50,319 bases of DNA, taken from Phenylobacterium sp. (GTDB lineage: Bacteria; Pseudomonadota; Alphaproteobacteria; Caulobacterales; Caulobacteraceae). The notes under the pieces are model-generated. The model had not been told where the DNA came from and did not search any database. It saw nothing but the letters and a program-made list of their open reading frames with translations. A program made the position numbers and the translations under genes. Location of the stretch: positions 1-50,319 of the forward strand of contig NZ_JAUYAW010000060.1 in assembly GCF_030693405.1 (NCBI RefSeq), written 5' to 3'. This document shows, one piece after another, positions 1 through 6,476 of this stretch. Within the stretch, counting starts at the first letter, position 1; each line of letters begins with the position of its first letter.

Positions 1-345
1 CGCCGACATCGTGTCCACTAAGCCCTAAATGGACACCATGCCGCCCACGCCCGGAACTTAGACTTCAGCCCCCGCCCTCAACAGGCGGTCATCAGCGGAC
101 GCGTACACATCAACGTCCGCCTTCTGGAGCGCGGCGACCGCCTGGTCTGTGGAGACGTGCCCGTCGTCCAGAGGAGCCCCGCGGCCCTCTTGGAGCTGCC
201 GGCAGGCACCTTGACCAGCAACCGAAAGGAGGCCCGCGGCCTTTGCGCGGTCGCTATCCGGGGGGATGCAGGCCGCTACCGTTAGGCACGGCGGGGGCCT
301 GTATCAATTGGCCCCCTCGCTTCACGACATCAAACTTGATGGGGC
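1..345. other. Left edge of island, no gene with a usable start
   Basis: No complete gene can be supported here. Two overlapping open stretches exist, one on each strand: 22-285 on plus, and one on minus that ends with a TAA at 58-60. Neither has an ATG, GTG or TTG that gives most of its length, so both look like remnants. A perfect 7-bp inverted repeat (GTGTCCA at 11-17, TGGACAC at 30-36) lies at the extreme left. The window starts inside the mobile region, so the neighbouring gene cannot be judged. Confidence 0.4.
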
Positions 346-346
346 C
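310..346. terminator. Nested hairpin at the 3' end of the YafQ gene
   Basis: GGCCCC (310-315) pairs with GGGGCC (341-346), and inside it CATCAA (328-333) pairs with TTGATG (336-341). The structure begins at the stop codon of the minus-strand yafQ-like gene. There is no clear U-run, so it may be a transcript-stabilising hairpin and not a strict intrinsic terminator. Confidence 0.35.
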
Positions 347-624
347 TAGCCAAATAGCTCGGCATGCGAGCCCAGCCGAACAAGTTCAATCGCCTCCGCC
401 GTCTTCCGGTAGATGAGCACTAGATCAGGCTTTAGGTGACAGTCTCGCGCACCTCTCCACTGGCCTTTGAGCGGATGGTCCTTATAGGCGGCCGGCATCC
501 TGCCACCCGACTGCAGTAGGCTCGTGATGGCTCGCAGGAGGTCGTCGATGTCGTCGGCATGCTGACCGGCCTTCTCGCGCCTATAGTCGCGCTTGAATTG
601 ACCCGTATATGAGAGGTTCAACAT
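346..624 (-). CDS. yafQ: YafQ-family mRNA interferase toxin
   Basis: A 92-residue RelE/ParE-superfamily toxin, the same length as E. coli YafQ. YafQ binds the ribosome and cleaves in-frame mRNA; DinJ normally neutralises it. The family catalytic positions are present at the same numbers as in E. coli: His50, His63, Asp67, His87 and Phe91, in the motifs YKDHPLKGQWRGARDCHLKPD and RLGSHAELFG. The position after Asp67 is Leu where E. coli has Trp68. The ATG overlaps the stop of the upstream gene (TAATG), so translation is probably coupled. That upstream gene is not DinJ-like; the DinJ-like gene lies at 1674-1931 on the other strand. Family assignment is firm; toxicity is inferred. Confidence 0.88.
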   Translation of the reverse strand: MLNLSYTGQFKRDYRREKAGQHADDIDDLLRAITSLLQSGGRMPAAYKDHPLKGQWRGARDCHLKPDLVLIYRKTAEAIELVRLGSHAELFG

Positions 625-1259
625 TACGCCGCTCCGTCATCAGTGGGCGACGATGGCGACGCTCCTGTAGGCAAGGGCGGCAGAGCCCCAAAGACCTCGG
701 CCGCTGTCCTCGCGGGTGGCGGAGGGGCGGGTGGCACCGCGGGTGCGGGCGTCGGAAAGAGGTCCATCGCCCCGACATCAAGCGCCAGAGCAATCAACGC
801 ATTATAGCTCGCCTCCATAAGGCCGGTGGACTTGTTCTCGTGATGCCAGCGCAGAACCAGATGCGGATTGTGGATCAAGGCATGGGTCATCGGACCAGCC
901 TTCCCTGCCTTCAAGCTGATGAAGTGGAGCTCTTCCAGCTTCTTCATTCTGCCAGCCCACGTGTGCTCACCACGCTGGCCACCAAAGCCGGACGCAAACG
1001 CCATCTCGCTCGGCTTAACCACCTGCACAAATCCATTGTCCCAGGTCGAGCACCAAAGGGTCATGTAGGTGGACGACACGGGGGCGCCCTTCGTCATCTC
1101 GTCCATGATGCGCAGGATCAAGGGCATCGTCTTAGGGATGGTTGTGAAGCCTTTGTGAGCCTTACGGTCCCACACGTATGTGCCGGCCCCCGGCCACAAA
1201 TGGTCACGGAGCGCCAACTGCTTTTTGGCAATTGCCCCGCCTTCTCGAACTGACACCAT
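624..1259 (-). CDS. Conserved mobile-element protein of unknown function, coupled to YafQ
   Basis: About 211 residues from the ATG at 1259, which has AAGGA eight bases upstream; longer starts at 1277 and 1307 lack a ribosome site. I do not recognise a named domain. Residues 1-140 look globular and could be a winged-helix fold (TIPKTMPLILRIMDEM, then GFGGQRGEHTWAGRMKKLEE), and a Pro/Ala-rich tail follows from about 165. Proteins of this general type occur on alphaproteobacterial plasmids and islands, by my recollection only. Its stop codon shares a base with the yafQ start, so it is placed where an antitoxin would be. It could be an alternative antitoxin, an autoregulator or a replication-linked protein. 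Confidence 0.6.
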   Translation of the reverse strand: MVSVREGGAIAKKQLALRDHLWPGAGTYVWDRKAHKGFTTIPKTMPLILRIMDEMTKGAPVSSTYMTLWCSTWDNGFVQVVKPSEMAFASGFGGQRGEHTWAGRMKKLEELHFISLKAGKAGPMTHALIHNPHLVLRWHHENKSTGLMEASYNALIALALDVGAMDLFPTPAPAVPPAPPPPARTAAEVFGALPPLPTGASPSSPTDDGAA

Positions 1260-1331
1260 GGACTGTTCCTTCTGCATCGAGCGCGATCTCAACCCCGCAC
1301 AACGCAAGAAGGGTCGCTTTAACTCGAGAAC

Positions 1332-1360
1332 AGGATATTTTTAAAACGCAACAAAAACAA
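1332..1360 (-). promoter_or_regulatory. Sigma70-like promoter for the 211-aa gene and yafQ
   Basis: Read on the minus strand, TTGTTT (1355-1360) is followed by a 17-base spacer and TATCCT (1332-1337). The spacer is strongly AT-rich in an otherwise GC-rich region. The predicted transcript would start about 65 bases before the ATG at 1259. Prediction by eye only. Confidence 0.45.
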
Positions 1361-1549
1361 CAACTTAGGCACTTACTGGCGCAACACGAGTTGCGGGACC
1401 ACGCACACTCAGGCCCCCGGGACGGAGGATTACATTACATCTCGCCGTTGTGTTTGCAATATTTAATGCACGCGATTCCAACAACATCCTGTTTTTGCTA
1501 GTGTTTTCGGGCGCCTTGCTGTGCTGACCTTGTTCTCGATGTCCTGATA

Positions 1550-1576
1550 CGTGCTACTCGTGCTGCCCGTGCTGCC
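1550..1576. repeat. Three tandem 9-bp repeats upstream of the DinJ-like gene
   Basis: CGTGCTACT is followed by CGTGCTGCC twice, without gaps. Spacing of about one helical turn per copy would let a small DNA-binding protein bind side by side. The DinJ-like protein has a ribbon-helix-helix N-terminus and is encoded 97 bases downstream, so an operator role is possible. Three short copies could also be chance. Confidence 0.4.
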
Positions 1577-1673
1577 GGATGGTCTGGAAGGGTAGGGGGC
1601 CTATGTTTGAACCCTAAGCCTTTTGTAACTACGTTGTGGCTACAGGCTCTCTTGGACCTGGAAGGAATATGGA

Positions 1674-1931
1674 ATGGCCTCGCTTGAAATGGTGCGCGCA
1701 CGAATCGATGCCGACCTTAAGCGTGAGGCTGCGTCGGCTCTGGCCGACATGGGCCTCACCGTATCTGACGCAATCCGGCTAATGCTGATCCGGGTGGCGA
1801 CCGACAAGGCGCTGCCCTTTGAGGTGCGGACCCCTAATGCCACCACGCGCGCGGCCCTGGATGCTGCAGTCCGCGGCGAGGTAACGAAGGTCGATACCTT
1901 CGATGCCCTACTCGCTGATCTGAACGACTGA
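1674..1931 (+). CDS. dinJ: DinJ/RelB-family antitoxin
   Basis: An 85-residue protein with an N-terminal ribbon-helix-helix region (residues about 1-45; motifs RARIDADLKREA and GLTVSDAIRLMLIRV), followed by the DinJ-typical ALPFEVRTPNATTRAALD and an acidic C-terminus that would wrap the toxin. DinJ represses its own operon and neutralises YafQ. The ATG has GAAGGA about seven bases upstream. No toxin gene follows on the same strand: the next clear gene is a small unrelated ORF at 2212. The only YafQ homologue is 1.05 kb away on the opposite strand. Pairing of the two is inferred. Confidence 0.82.
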   Translation: MASLEMVRARIDADLKREAASALADMGLTVSDAIRLMLIRVATDKALPFEVRTPNATTRAALDAAVRGEVTKVDTFDALLADLND

Positions 1932-2211
1932 ACGGGAGGCGGGGTGCAAATGCTCTGCTCAGCGGGTCACGGCTCCGACCCGGACTCGAGCGCATAATCT
2001 GGACCCCGTCTGACCTCGCCTTCAACCAGCCCCCAACTGCCGCGCCTTCCGAGGCATCAAGCTCAACACTAATCAGCGCCTCACGGAGTTGCGGGCCAGG
2101 TGTCGCGGACGGGTGGCGGCCTGACCGTTTACGAAGCAGGTTCGCGATCCCGTCAACCCACTCGACTGGGGCCTAATAGGCCGCAAACAGCGGACCAAGA
2201 CGATCCGGTCC

Positions 2212-2388
2212 ATGCGCGACCGCTACCACACCAGCGCCATCCAGGCCCTCCGCGAGGAGGACCGCGAGTTCGACCATGCGGTCGGGGCGGTGGGGCTGCG
2301 GAAGCAGCTGGAACGAGACGGCTTCGGCGAGACCGAGATCACGGAGGAGCTTCGGCGGTTCCGTGAGGACGTCTTGCTGGGCTACTGA
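2212..2388 (+). CDS. Small charged hypothetical protein, possibly the tail of a broken gene
   Basis: A 58-residue protein from ATG 2212, rich in Arg and Glu (motifs RDRYHTSAIQALREEDREFD and EEL RRFREDVLLGY) and probably helical. The same frame stays open upstream for 30 codons after a TGA and still reads like protein (KQVRDPVNPLDWGLIG), but it has no ATG, GTG or TTG start. The visible gene may therefore be the 3' remnant of a longer one. A perfect 10-bp inverted repeat follows its stop. Function unknown. Confidence 0.4.
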   Translation: MRDRYHTSAIQALREEDREFDHAVGAVGLRKQLERDGFGETEITEELRRFREDVLLGY

Positions 2389-2403
2389 GGACGTCCAGTA
2401 TAC

Positions 2404-2438
2404 GGAGGCCCCCACGCAGGTGTTAGATGGGGGCCTCC
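2404..2438. promoter_or_regulatory. Perfect 10-bp inverted repeat just before the 2453 start
   Basis: GGAGGCCCCC (2404-2413) and GGGGGCCTCC (2429-2438) are perfect inverted arms around a 15-base loop. An A-run and the ribosome site (AAGGGGG) of the 2453 gene follow. There is no T-run on either side in the orientation of an intrinsic terminator. It could be a translation-modulating hairpin or a protein operator. Confidence 0.55.
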
Positions 2439-2452
2439 AAAAAGGGGGCTTC

Positions 2453-2953
2453 ATGGACGACCTCTATCCTTCCTTCTGGAGTTACCTCTTTTGGGGGGTT
2501 GCAGCCCTCTTCGTTCTTGCGGGCTTGTGGCCATCCAGTCCCGCCATCCAAGACGGCCCAAAAAGAGGGGAGACCCTTCTAGGGTGCCTGATGGTCGCCG
2601 CGCTGATGGTGGGGCTGGGCTTTTGGGCGTTTGGCAGCCGTTCTGAGGACAGCCTGCGGCAAGCCAATATTGCAGTCGCGCGGTCGGAGCGGGAGCTGGC
2701 ATCGTTGGATGCAGCAGAGCGCGCGGTGTCATCCGGCGAAACCGCCGCAACGTCTACGAGTCGAAATATGAGCTTCGACGCCTGTCTCGCGACAATCGAT
2801 GTGGCCGCGCGGCAGTTTGGCACGCCAATCAACGTGGTCGATTCCAGCGACGTTCGTATTGTTCGCATCCCGACTAGCGACGGTTCCGTGCTTATCACAT
2901 GCTCTAGACCAGATCAGAAGATGATCACGACGCGCAGTTCTCAGCGATATTGA
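2453..2953 (+). CDS. Two-span inner-membrane protein of unknown function
   Basis: About 166 residues from ATG 2453, which has AAGGGGGC seven bases upstream. An upstream extension in the same frame reads through the hairpin and the preceding gene and is not credible. Residues about 8-27 (FWSYLFWGVAALFVLAGLW) and 45-62 (LLGCLMVAALMVGLGFWAFG) are membrane segments. Residues 66-95 (SEDSLRQANIAVARSERELA) look like a short coiled coil. The C-terminal half carries two Cys and is soluble. No family recognised; small membrane proteins are common cargo of islands. Confidence 0.6.
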   Translation: MDDLYPSFWSYLFWGVAALFVLAGLWPSSPAIQDGPKRGETLLGCLMVAALMVGLGFWAFGSRSEDSLRQANIAVARSERELASLDAAERAVSSGETAATSTSRNMSFDACLATIDVAARQFGTPINVVDSSDVRIVRIPTSDGSVLITCSRPDQKMITTRSSQRY

Positions 2954-3200
2954 TCTCTCGGACCAAGCGGTCCTCCGATGCTTTTTGGGTCGCTTATCCG
3001 AAACCCCATATACGTAGAGACGAACTAGCCATCCCCCCCGTGGGGGGTAGGGGTTGCCGGGCCGCCTAGGGCCTCTTTGGGGGGCACCTGAGGGCCTCCC
3101 CCGGCACACTGGTGTGCCGTCCTGATGCCGGGTTGTTTTGTCCACAGTCTTCGGAGGGCTCCCGGCCGCGCCGGGTCTGCCGTTCGGCTATCCTACTGGC
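2954..3200. other. Intergenic region with G/C hairpins
   Basis: A stem of GGACC/GGTCC with an AAGC loop lies just after the membrane gene, followed some bases later by a short T-run, and may be its terminator. A run of seven C, then GT, then six G lies at 3033-3047. CGGCACAC (3102-3109) pairs with GTGTGCCG (3112-3119) around TG. No gene seen. Confidence 0.4.
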
Positions 3201-3479
3201 ATGCCTGCCCGGTCATCGCCTCCCCTCACACTCAACGCCGTGGCGCGCCTTGGGGGCCGCCTACTGATCGGCTGCAGGTGCGGCACGGCCGTCTGGCAGT
3301 CGGCCGCCGACTACTGCCCACCTCTGCGGGCCTGGACGGTCGAGGAGATGGAGCGTGCCGGCATCTGGTCCTGCGGGTGCGGCCAACGTCCGGCCGTCAT
3401 GGTCTACGCACCGCACGGGACAGGACAGTATCAGCTGGAACGCTGGCGCGGGCCGGAAGGCTGGACACGCCCCGCGTGA
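3201..3479 (+). CDS. Small Cys-rich protein, possible zinc ribbon
   Basis: About 92 residues from ATG 3201; a TTG at 3138 would add 21 residues that look like noise. Two knuckle-like motifs, CRCG and CGCG, lie about 37 residues apart (IGCRCGTAVWQ and WSCGCGQRP), and a further Cys lies between them. This spacing could hold one metal ion. The C-terminus is Arg/Trp-rich. No obvious ribosome site supports either start. I do not recognise the family. Confidence 0.45.
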   Translation: MPARSSPPLTLNAVARLGGRLLIGCRCGTAVWQSAADYCPPLRAWTVEEMERAGIWSCGCGQRPAVMVYAPHGTGQYQLERWRGPEGWTRPA

Positions 3480-3482
3480 CCC

Positions 3483-3573
3483 GTCCGACATGGGTATACC
3501 CACAGCGGTCGGAGCCATCGGACACATTTTCTGTCCGATATGGGTTGACCTAGCATTTATCGGTCGATATTGC
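3483..3573 (+). promoter_or_regulatory. Res-like repeat site and promoter for the resolvase operon
   Basis: Two imperfect 20-bp direct repeats that begin GTCCGA(C/T)ATGGGT lie at 3483-3502 and 3533-3552, exactly 50 bp apart. The second starts inside a TCGGACA/TGTCCGA palindrome (3518-3538) and runs toward TATCGGTCGATA (3558-3569). TGTC...GATA half-sites resemble those bound by Tn3-type resolvases. A promoter (TTGACC at 3545-3550, 17 bp, TATTGC at 3568-3573) overlaps the repeats, so resolvase binding would repress its own operon. Confidence 0.5.
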
Positions 3574-3605
3574 TTGGAACTCTTAGACCCATAAAGGACA
3601 CTCCG

Positions 3606-3860
3606 ATGACCGACCGCACTGTCGCTGACGCCGCCCATGCCTTCCGCCAGCGCCTCGCCGCCTGGGGAACGCCCATGGCTCCCGCCGTCCCCGCTGAGGT
3701 GCCCACCGCGCTCCCCGTGGGCGGTCTGCTAGCTGGCGTTCACCCCCTCGATGTCGAGGGCGGCCTCGCGCTCTCCTCGGCAATGTTCAAGCGGCGGCTG
3801 AAGGCCATGGGTGGGGGGCGCGATGTTGCGCTCTATCGTTCGCCCTTCGATCCGGCTTGA
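3606..3860 (+). CDS. Small protein upstream of the resolvase, unknown function
   Basis: An 84-residue protein from ATG 3606, with AAAGGA nine bases upstream. It is Ala/Pro-rich in the middle (residues 20-45), with a basic C-terminus (MFKRRLKAMGGGRD). Its stop is seven bases before the resolvase ATG, and both lie behind the promoter at 3545-3573, so they probably form a two-gene operon. No family recognised. It may be an accessory or regulatory partner of the recombinase, but nothing in the sequence shows that directly. Confidence 0.55.
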   Translation: MTDRTVADAAHAFRQRLAAWGTPMAPAVPAEVPTALPVGGLLAGVHPLDVEGGLALSSAMFKRRLKAMGGGRDVALYRSPFDPA

Positions 3861-3867
3861 GGCCCCC

Positions 3868-4431
3868 ATGGCGCTCATCGGATACGCCCGCGTCAGCTCG
3901 TCGGGGCAGAGCCTCGACGTGCAGACCGAACAGCTCCGCGCCGCTGGGTGCGAGAAGGTGTTCGCCGAGAAGCAATCCGGCCTGTCAGAGGAGGGCCGGG
4001 ACCAGCTGGCCCTCGCCCTCGACTACGTCCGGGACGGCGATGTCCTGATGGTCACCCGCCTGGACCGCCTCGCGCGCTCTGTGGTGGACCTACGGAGCAT
4101 CGTGGACCGCCTCACGGCCAAGGGGGTCGGTTTCAAGGCGCTGCAGCAGCAGGGCCTGGACACCACAGGCGGGGAGGGGCGGCTGTTCCTCACCATTCTG
4201 GCAGCCTTCGCGGAGTTTGAGGCCGACCTACGGAAGGCGCGCCAGATGGAGGGCATCGCGAAGGCGAAGGAGCGGGGCGTCTATCGGGGGCGGCCCGCCA
4301 AGCTGGATCCACAGGAGGTGCTGCGGCTCAAGGGTGAGGGGGTTCGCCCCGCCGAGATCGCCCGCCGCCTGGGCATTGCAAGGTCGAGCGTCTACCGGCT
4401 GCTAGGGGAGGGCACGGACGAAACGGGGTGA
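3868..4431 (+). CDS. Serine recombinase, resolvase/invertase family
   Basis: A 187-residue small serine recombinase, the normal length for Tn3-type resolvases and DNA invertases. It cuts DNA at paired sites through a covalent phosphoserine link. Visible residues: Tyr6, Arg8 and the nucleophile Ser10 in GYARVSSSGQS; the Arg/Asp cluster TRLDRLARS at 63-71; the long E-helix near 100-135; and a C-terminal helix-turn-helix at about 150-181 (EIARRLGIARSSVYRLL). ATG 3868 is preferred over the in-frame ATG at 3811, which overlaps the upstream gene. Likely role: multimer resolution of the element or cassette inversion. It is not a tRNA-targeting integrase. Confidence 0.9.
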   Translation: MALIGYARVSSSGQSLDVQTEQLRAAGCEKVFAEKQSGLSEEGRDQLALALDYVRDGDVLMVTRLDRLARSVVDLRSIVDRLTAKGVGFKALQQQGLDTTGGEGRLFLTILAAFAEFEADLRKARQMEGIAKAKERGVYRGRPAKLDPQEVLRLKGEGVRPAEIARRLGIARSSVYRLLGEGTDETG

Positions 4432-4600
4432 GGCGTGGACCCCTCCCGCCAGGGTGCCCGTGCCGCCCCTTTCTTCCGAGCGAAAACGGGAGCTGGCGGG
4501 TGTCTGCGCAGTCTCAGGGCACCCCTAATCTGGTCAAGGGTGCTGCGCCCCCACCGGCCACGCCATCCGCGCCACCCTGATCGACGGGGAGCCCTGGTTC

Positions 4601-5017
4601 GTGGCCGCCGACGTCTGCCGGGCGCTCGGGCTCCCGACTGGAGGCTCGGCCGGCGGCGCGACCCGCTACCTGGGCCGCCTCCACGCCGACGAGAAGCGGA
4701 CGGTTCGGCGGGCTGAGGCAATCTGTTCGCCTGAGCTGTTCGGAGCCAACGCCCCCGCCCTCACGCTGGTGTCGGAGCCGGGGCTCTACAAGGTGACCCT
4801 CCGCTCTGACAAAGCGACGGCACAGCCGTTCCAAGACTGGGTGACCCGTGAGGTCCTCCCCTCCATCCGCAAGACCGGCTCCTACGCCCTGGCCGACCAC
4901 GGGCGCACCGAGATGCCCCTCCCTGCGGACTTCCTGCAGGTCTTCCGCGAGGCCGCGTTGCCGCCCCATTTTACCGCGGCAGAACGCCCGCGAAGTGGGT
5001 GCTTGGCGGGTGCGTAG
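4601..5017 (+). pseudogene. 5'-truncated BRO-N phage antirepressor-like gene
   Basis: The frame encodes the core of a BRO-N domain (WFVAADVCRALGL, LTLVSEPGLYKVTLRSDK, FQDWVTREVLPSIRKTGSY), as found in phage antirepressors and baculovirus BRO proteins. The coding signal continues upstream of the GTG at 4601 (GHAIRATLIDGEPW), but a TAA follows within about 25 codons and no start codon lies between. The N-terminal strand of the domain has therefore lost its start. The C-terminal tail after residue 110 is short and looks unrelated to usual BRO C-domains. Probably a decayed phage gene; a functional 138-residue product from the GTG cannot be excluded. Confidence 0.65.
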
Positions 5018-5566
5018 CTGGGGCGGCACGTTCGCTGGAAACGGTCCGAAGACGGCGGCGCACCGGGCGATCGCAAATAATCCCTCACCCTTGGAGACGA
5101 CGCGCCGCGGGAACGCCGGGGCGACATCCCGGTGGGCAGTCGCGGGGCGGGGCGATTTACTACGCCCCCTTGGGGACCGCGCCGGGTGGGAACTCGCCCA
5201 CCGACACCGAACCGCCATTTCTCCCCCACCCTTGGACACCACGCCGGGTGGGAACTATGTCCGCTGCGGTCCCTATAAGAGAGCCTAAAGGTAACCCTTA
5301 AGAGGAACCACAGAGGGAGATGACGTAGTCATCCCCACTGAAGGTAGACCTCTAGGTTCCCTAGAGACTCCCCTGTCCGCCCTCTGGGGATGGTCTTATC
5401 CCACGAAGAACACCCGCAGCATCGGCGCGCTGGCGTCTGAGCGCAGTCGCGCTCTGCCCCGCTTTTGATTTTCCATCCTTGACGTTCACCCGCGGTTTTC
5501 CTGCGGGCCAACCTTGTCCGCTCCTTGAGGCTCTCTCAGGGCGCGGGCCTCAACGTAAGCAGCCAC
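5018..5566. other. 550-bp non-coding block with repeats and hairpins
   Basis: No credible gene. Besides the three direct repeats, 5308-5389 can fold into a junction: CAGAGGG (5311-5317) pairs with CCCTCTG (5380-5386), enclosing GATGAC/GTCATC (5319-5324 with 5328-5333) and CTCTAGG/CCTAGAG (5350-5356 with 5360-5366). GAGCGC/GCGCTC (5439-5454) precedes a TTTT-containing stretch and may be a terminator. CCCGC/GCGGG lies near 5490-5507. It may be a replication or transfer origin, or a structured RNA gene. Confidence 0.45.
5088..5255. repeat. Three 27-bp imperfect direct repeats
   Basis: Copies at 5088-5114, 5167-5193 and 5229-5255 share the frame CCCTTGG...GACG/CACG...GCCG(G/C)G(T)GGGAAC. Copies 2 and 3 both end GCCGGGTGGGAAC. 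Gaps are 52 and 35 bp. The copies are too few and too irregular for CRISPR. They sit in the largest gene-free block of the island, consistent with iterons, an operator array or repeated RNA elements. Confidence 0.6.
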
Positions 5567-5950
5567 ATGACCAGCACACAAACTCCGCGGGCGTTGATCG
5601 CAACCCCCGCCCATGACGACCGCGGCGGTCCCTGCCTCGCGGTCCCCTTGTGGGGCGCCCTCGGCGACGGAAAGGCCGCCCTTCTCGACGACGACGGCCT
5701 GGCCAAGCTCCGCGCGGCCGGCGCTCATTCACTGTCCCTCACCGGCGACGGCCAAGGCCGCCAATACGTGGTCTTCCGCCGCCCCACCGATGGCCGCCTG
5801 ACGGCTGCCGCGCGGGTGATCTTGGACGCCCCCATCGGCAGCCGCGTCGAGTATCAGAACGGCGACCGCCTGGACCTGCGGGCGCGGTCTCTGACCCTCC
5901 GCAAGTATGCGAAGGCCGGGGCAGGCCGGGGCGCGCGCCGTGTCCGCTGA
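5567..5950 (+). CDS. HNH/AP2-like protein lacking catalytic histidines
   Basis: A 127-residue protein from ATG 5567. The stretch from residue 75 to 112 (RRPTDGRLTAAARVILDA, then VEYQNGDRLDLRARSLTLRKY) follows the layout of phage HNH endonucleases of the AP2-associated type, whose usual form is LHRVI...VDHxNGDxLDNRxxNLR. The His positions are replaced here (AARVI for LHRVI, YQNGD for HxNGD), so cleavage is unlikely. It may be a DNA-binding derivative. First gene of a compact operon running to about 7756; its stop overlaps the next gene's GTG. Confidence 0.5.
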   Translation: MTSTQTPRALIATPAHDDRGGPCLAVPLWGALGDGKAALLDDDGLAKLRAAGAHSLSLTGDGQGRQYVVFRRPTDGRLTAAARVILDAPIGSRVEYQNGDRLDLRARSLTLRKYAKAGAGRGARRVR

Positions 5951-6434
5951 CGGAAGCCCTCAGGGCAACCCACAGGCGGCCGAACAGGACCCGCGGGTCG
6001 TGGCCGCATACGAAGAGATCGCCGCCGCCCACGGCCCCGAGATCGCCGCTATCGTCGCGCGGCGGTTCGCGGCGGTCGTCGCTGAGGGCTCCCCAGGCAT
6101 GGTTCGCTATCTCGACGGTCTGCCCGACTACTTCGCGAGGCAGGCGGTGTGGCGGCGCGAGTTTGATCGCTCTAACGCCCAACGCGCGGCCACGTCGCCC
6201 ACCGCAGCGAAAGCCCGAACCCGCAAGCCTAAGCCGGCGGCAACCACCACCGAGGCCCCGTTTAGCGACAAGACGAGCCCTCGCGCTCGCGTCTCGCCGG
6301 ATCAGGTCCGCGCAATCCGCCGCCGCCGTGCCGCCGGGGAGACGAGCCTCGCCCTGGCGGCCGAGTTCGGCCTCACCAAACGGAACATCAACCTGATCGT
6401 AAGCCGCCAACGGTGGGCGCACGTCGCCGACTAG
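5940..6434 (+). CDS. Protein with C-terminal helix-turn-helix
   Basis: About 164 residues from GTG 5940, which overlaps the previous stop by 11 bases; ATG 5907 would give a longer overlap. The N-terminal half is Ala-rich and helical (EIAAIVARRFAAVVAEG). A Lys/Pro/Thr-rich linker follows (about 90-115). The C-terminal 45 residues (SPDQVRAIRRRRAAGE, LALAAEFGLTKRNINLIVSR) match the short helix-turn-helix often appended to phage HNH nucleases. With the preceding HNH-like gene it may be a split version of such a protein. DNA-binding role inferred. Confidence 0.55.
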   Translation: MSADGSPQGNPQAAEQDPRVVAAYEEIAAAHGPEIAAIVARRFAAVVAEGSPGMVRYLDGLPDYFARQAVWRREFDRSNAQRAATSPTAAKARTRKPKPAATTTEAPFSDKTSPRARVSPDQVRAIRRRRAAGETSLALAAEFGLTKRNINLIVSRQRWAHVAD

Positions 6435-6476
6435 GCGCGGCGCTCCTCAATCCCCCTTCCCAACCCCAAGGACGAC

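Larger units (their letters stand above)
1260..1673. other. AT-rich divergent intergenic region with 9-bp tandem repeats
   Basis: A gap of 414 bases lies between the divergent 211-aa gene and the DinJ-like gene. It holds the minus-strand promoter listed separately, short AT-rich stretches (1451-1475 and 1491-1507), and three head-to-tail 9-mers CGTGCT(A/G)C(T/C) at 1550-1576. A weak plus-strand promoter candidate for the antitoxin is TTGAAC (1607-1612), 17 bases, TACGTT (1630-1635). No open frame with coding character was seen. Confidence 0.5.

Noticed and set aside
2..28. C-terminal tail ADIVSTKP of a gene entering from the left
   Set aside because: Eight codons are too few to support a coding call.
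2276..2452. N-terminal extension of the 2453 membrane protein
   Set aside because: It would read through the 58-aa gene and the 10-bp palindrome in another frame and lacks coding character.
5088..5255. CRISPR array
   Set aside because: Only three imperfect copies with unequal gaps and no cas genes in the window.
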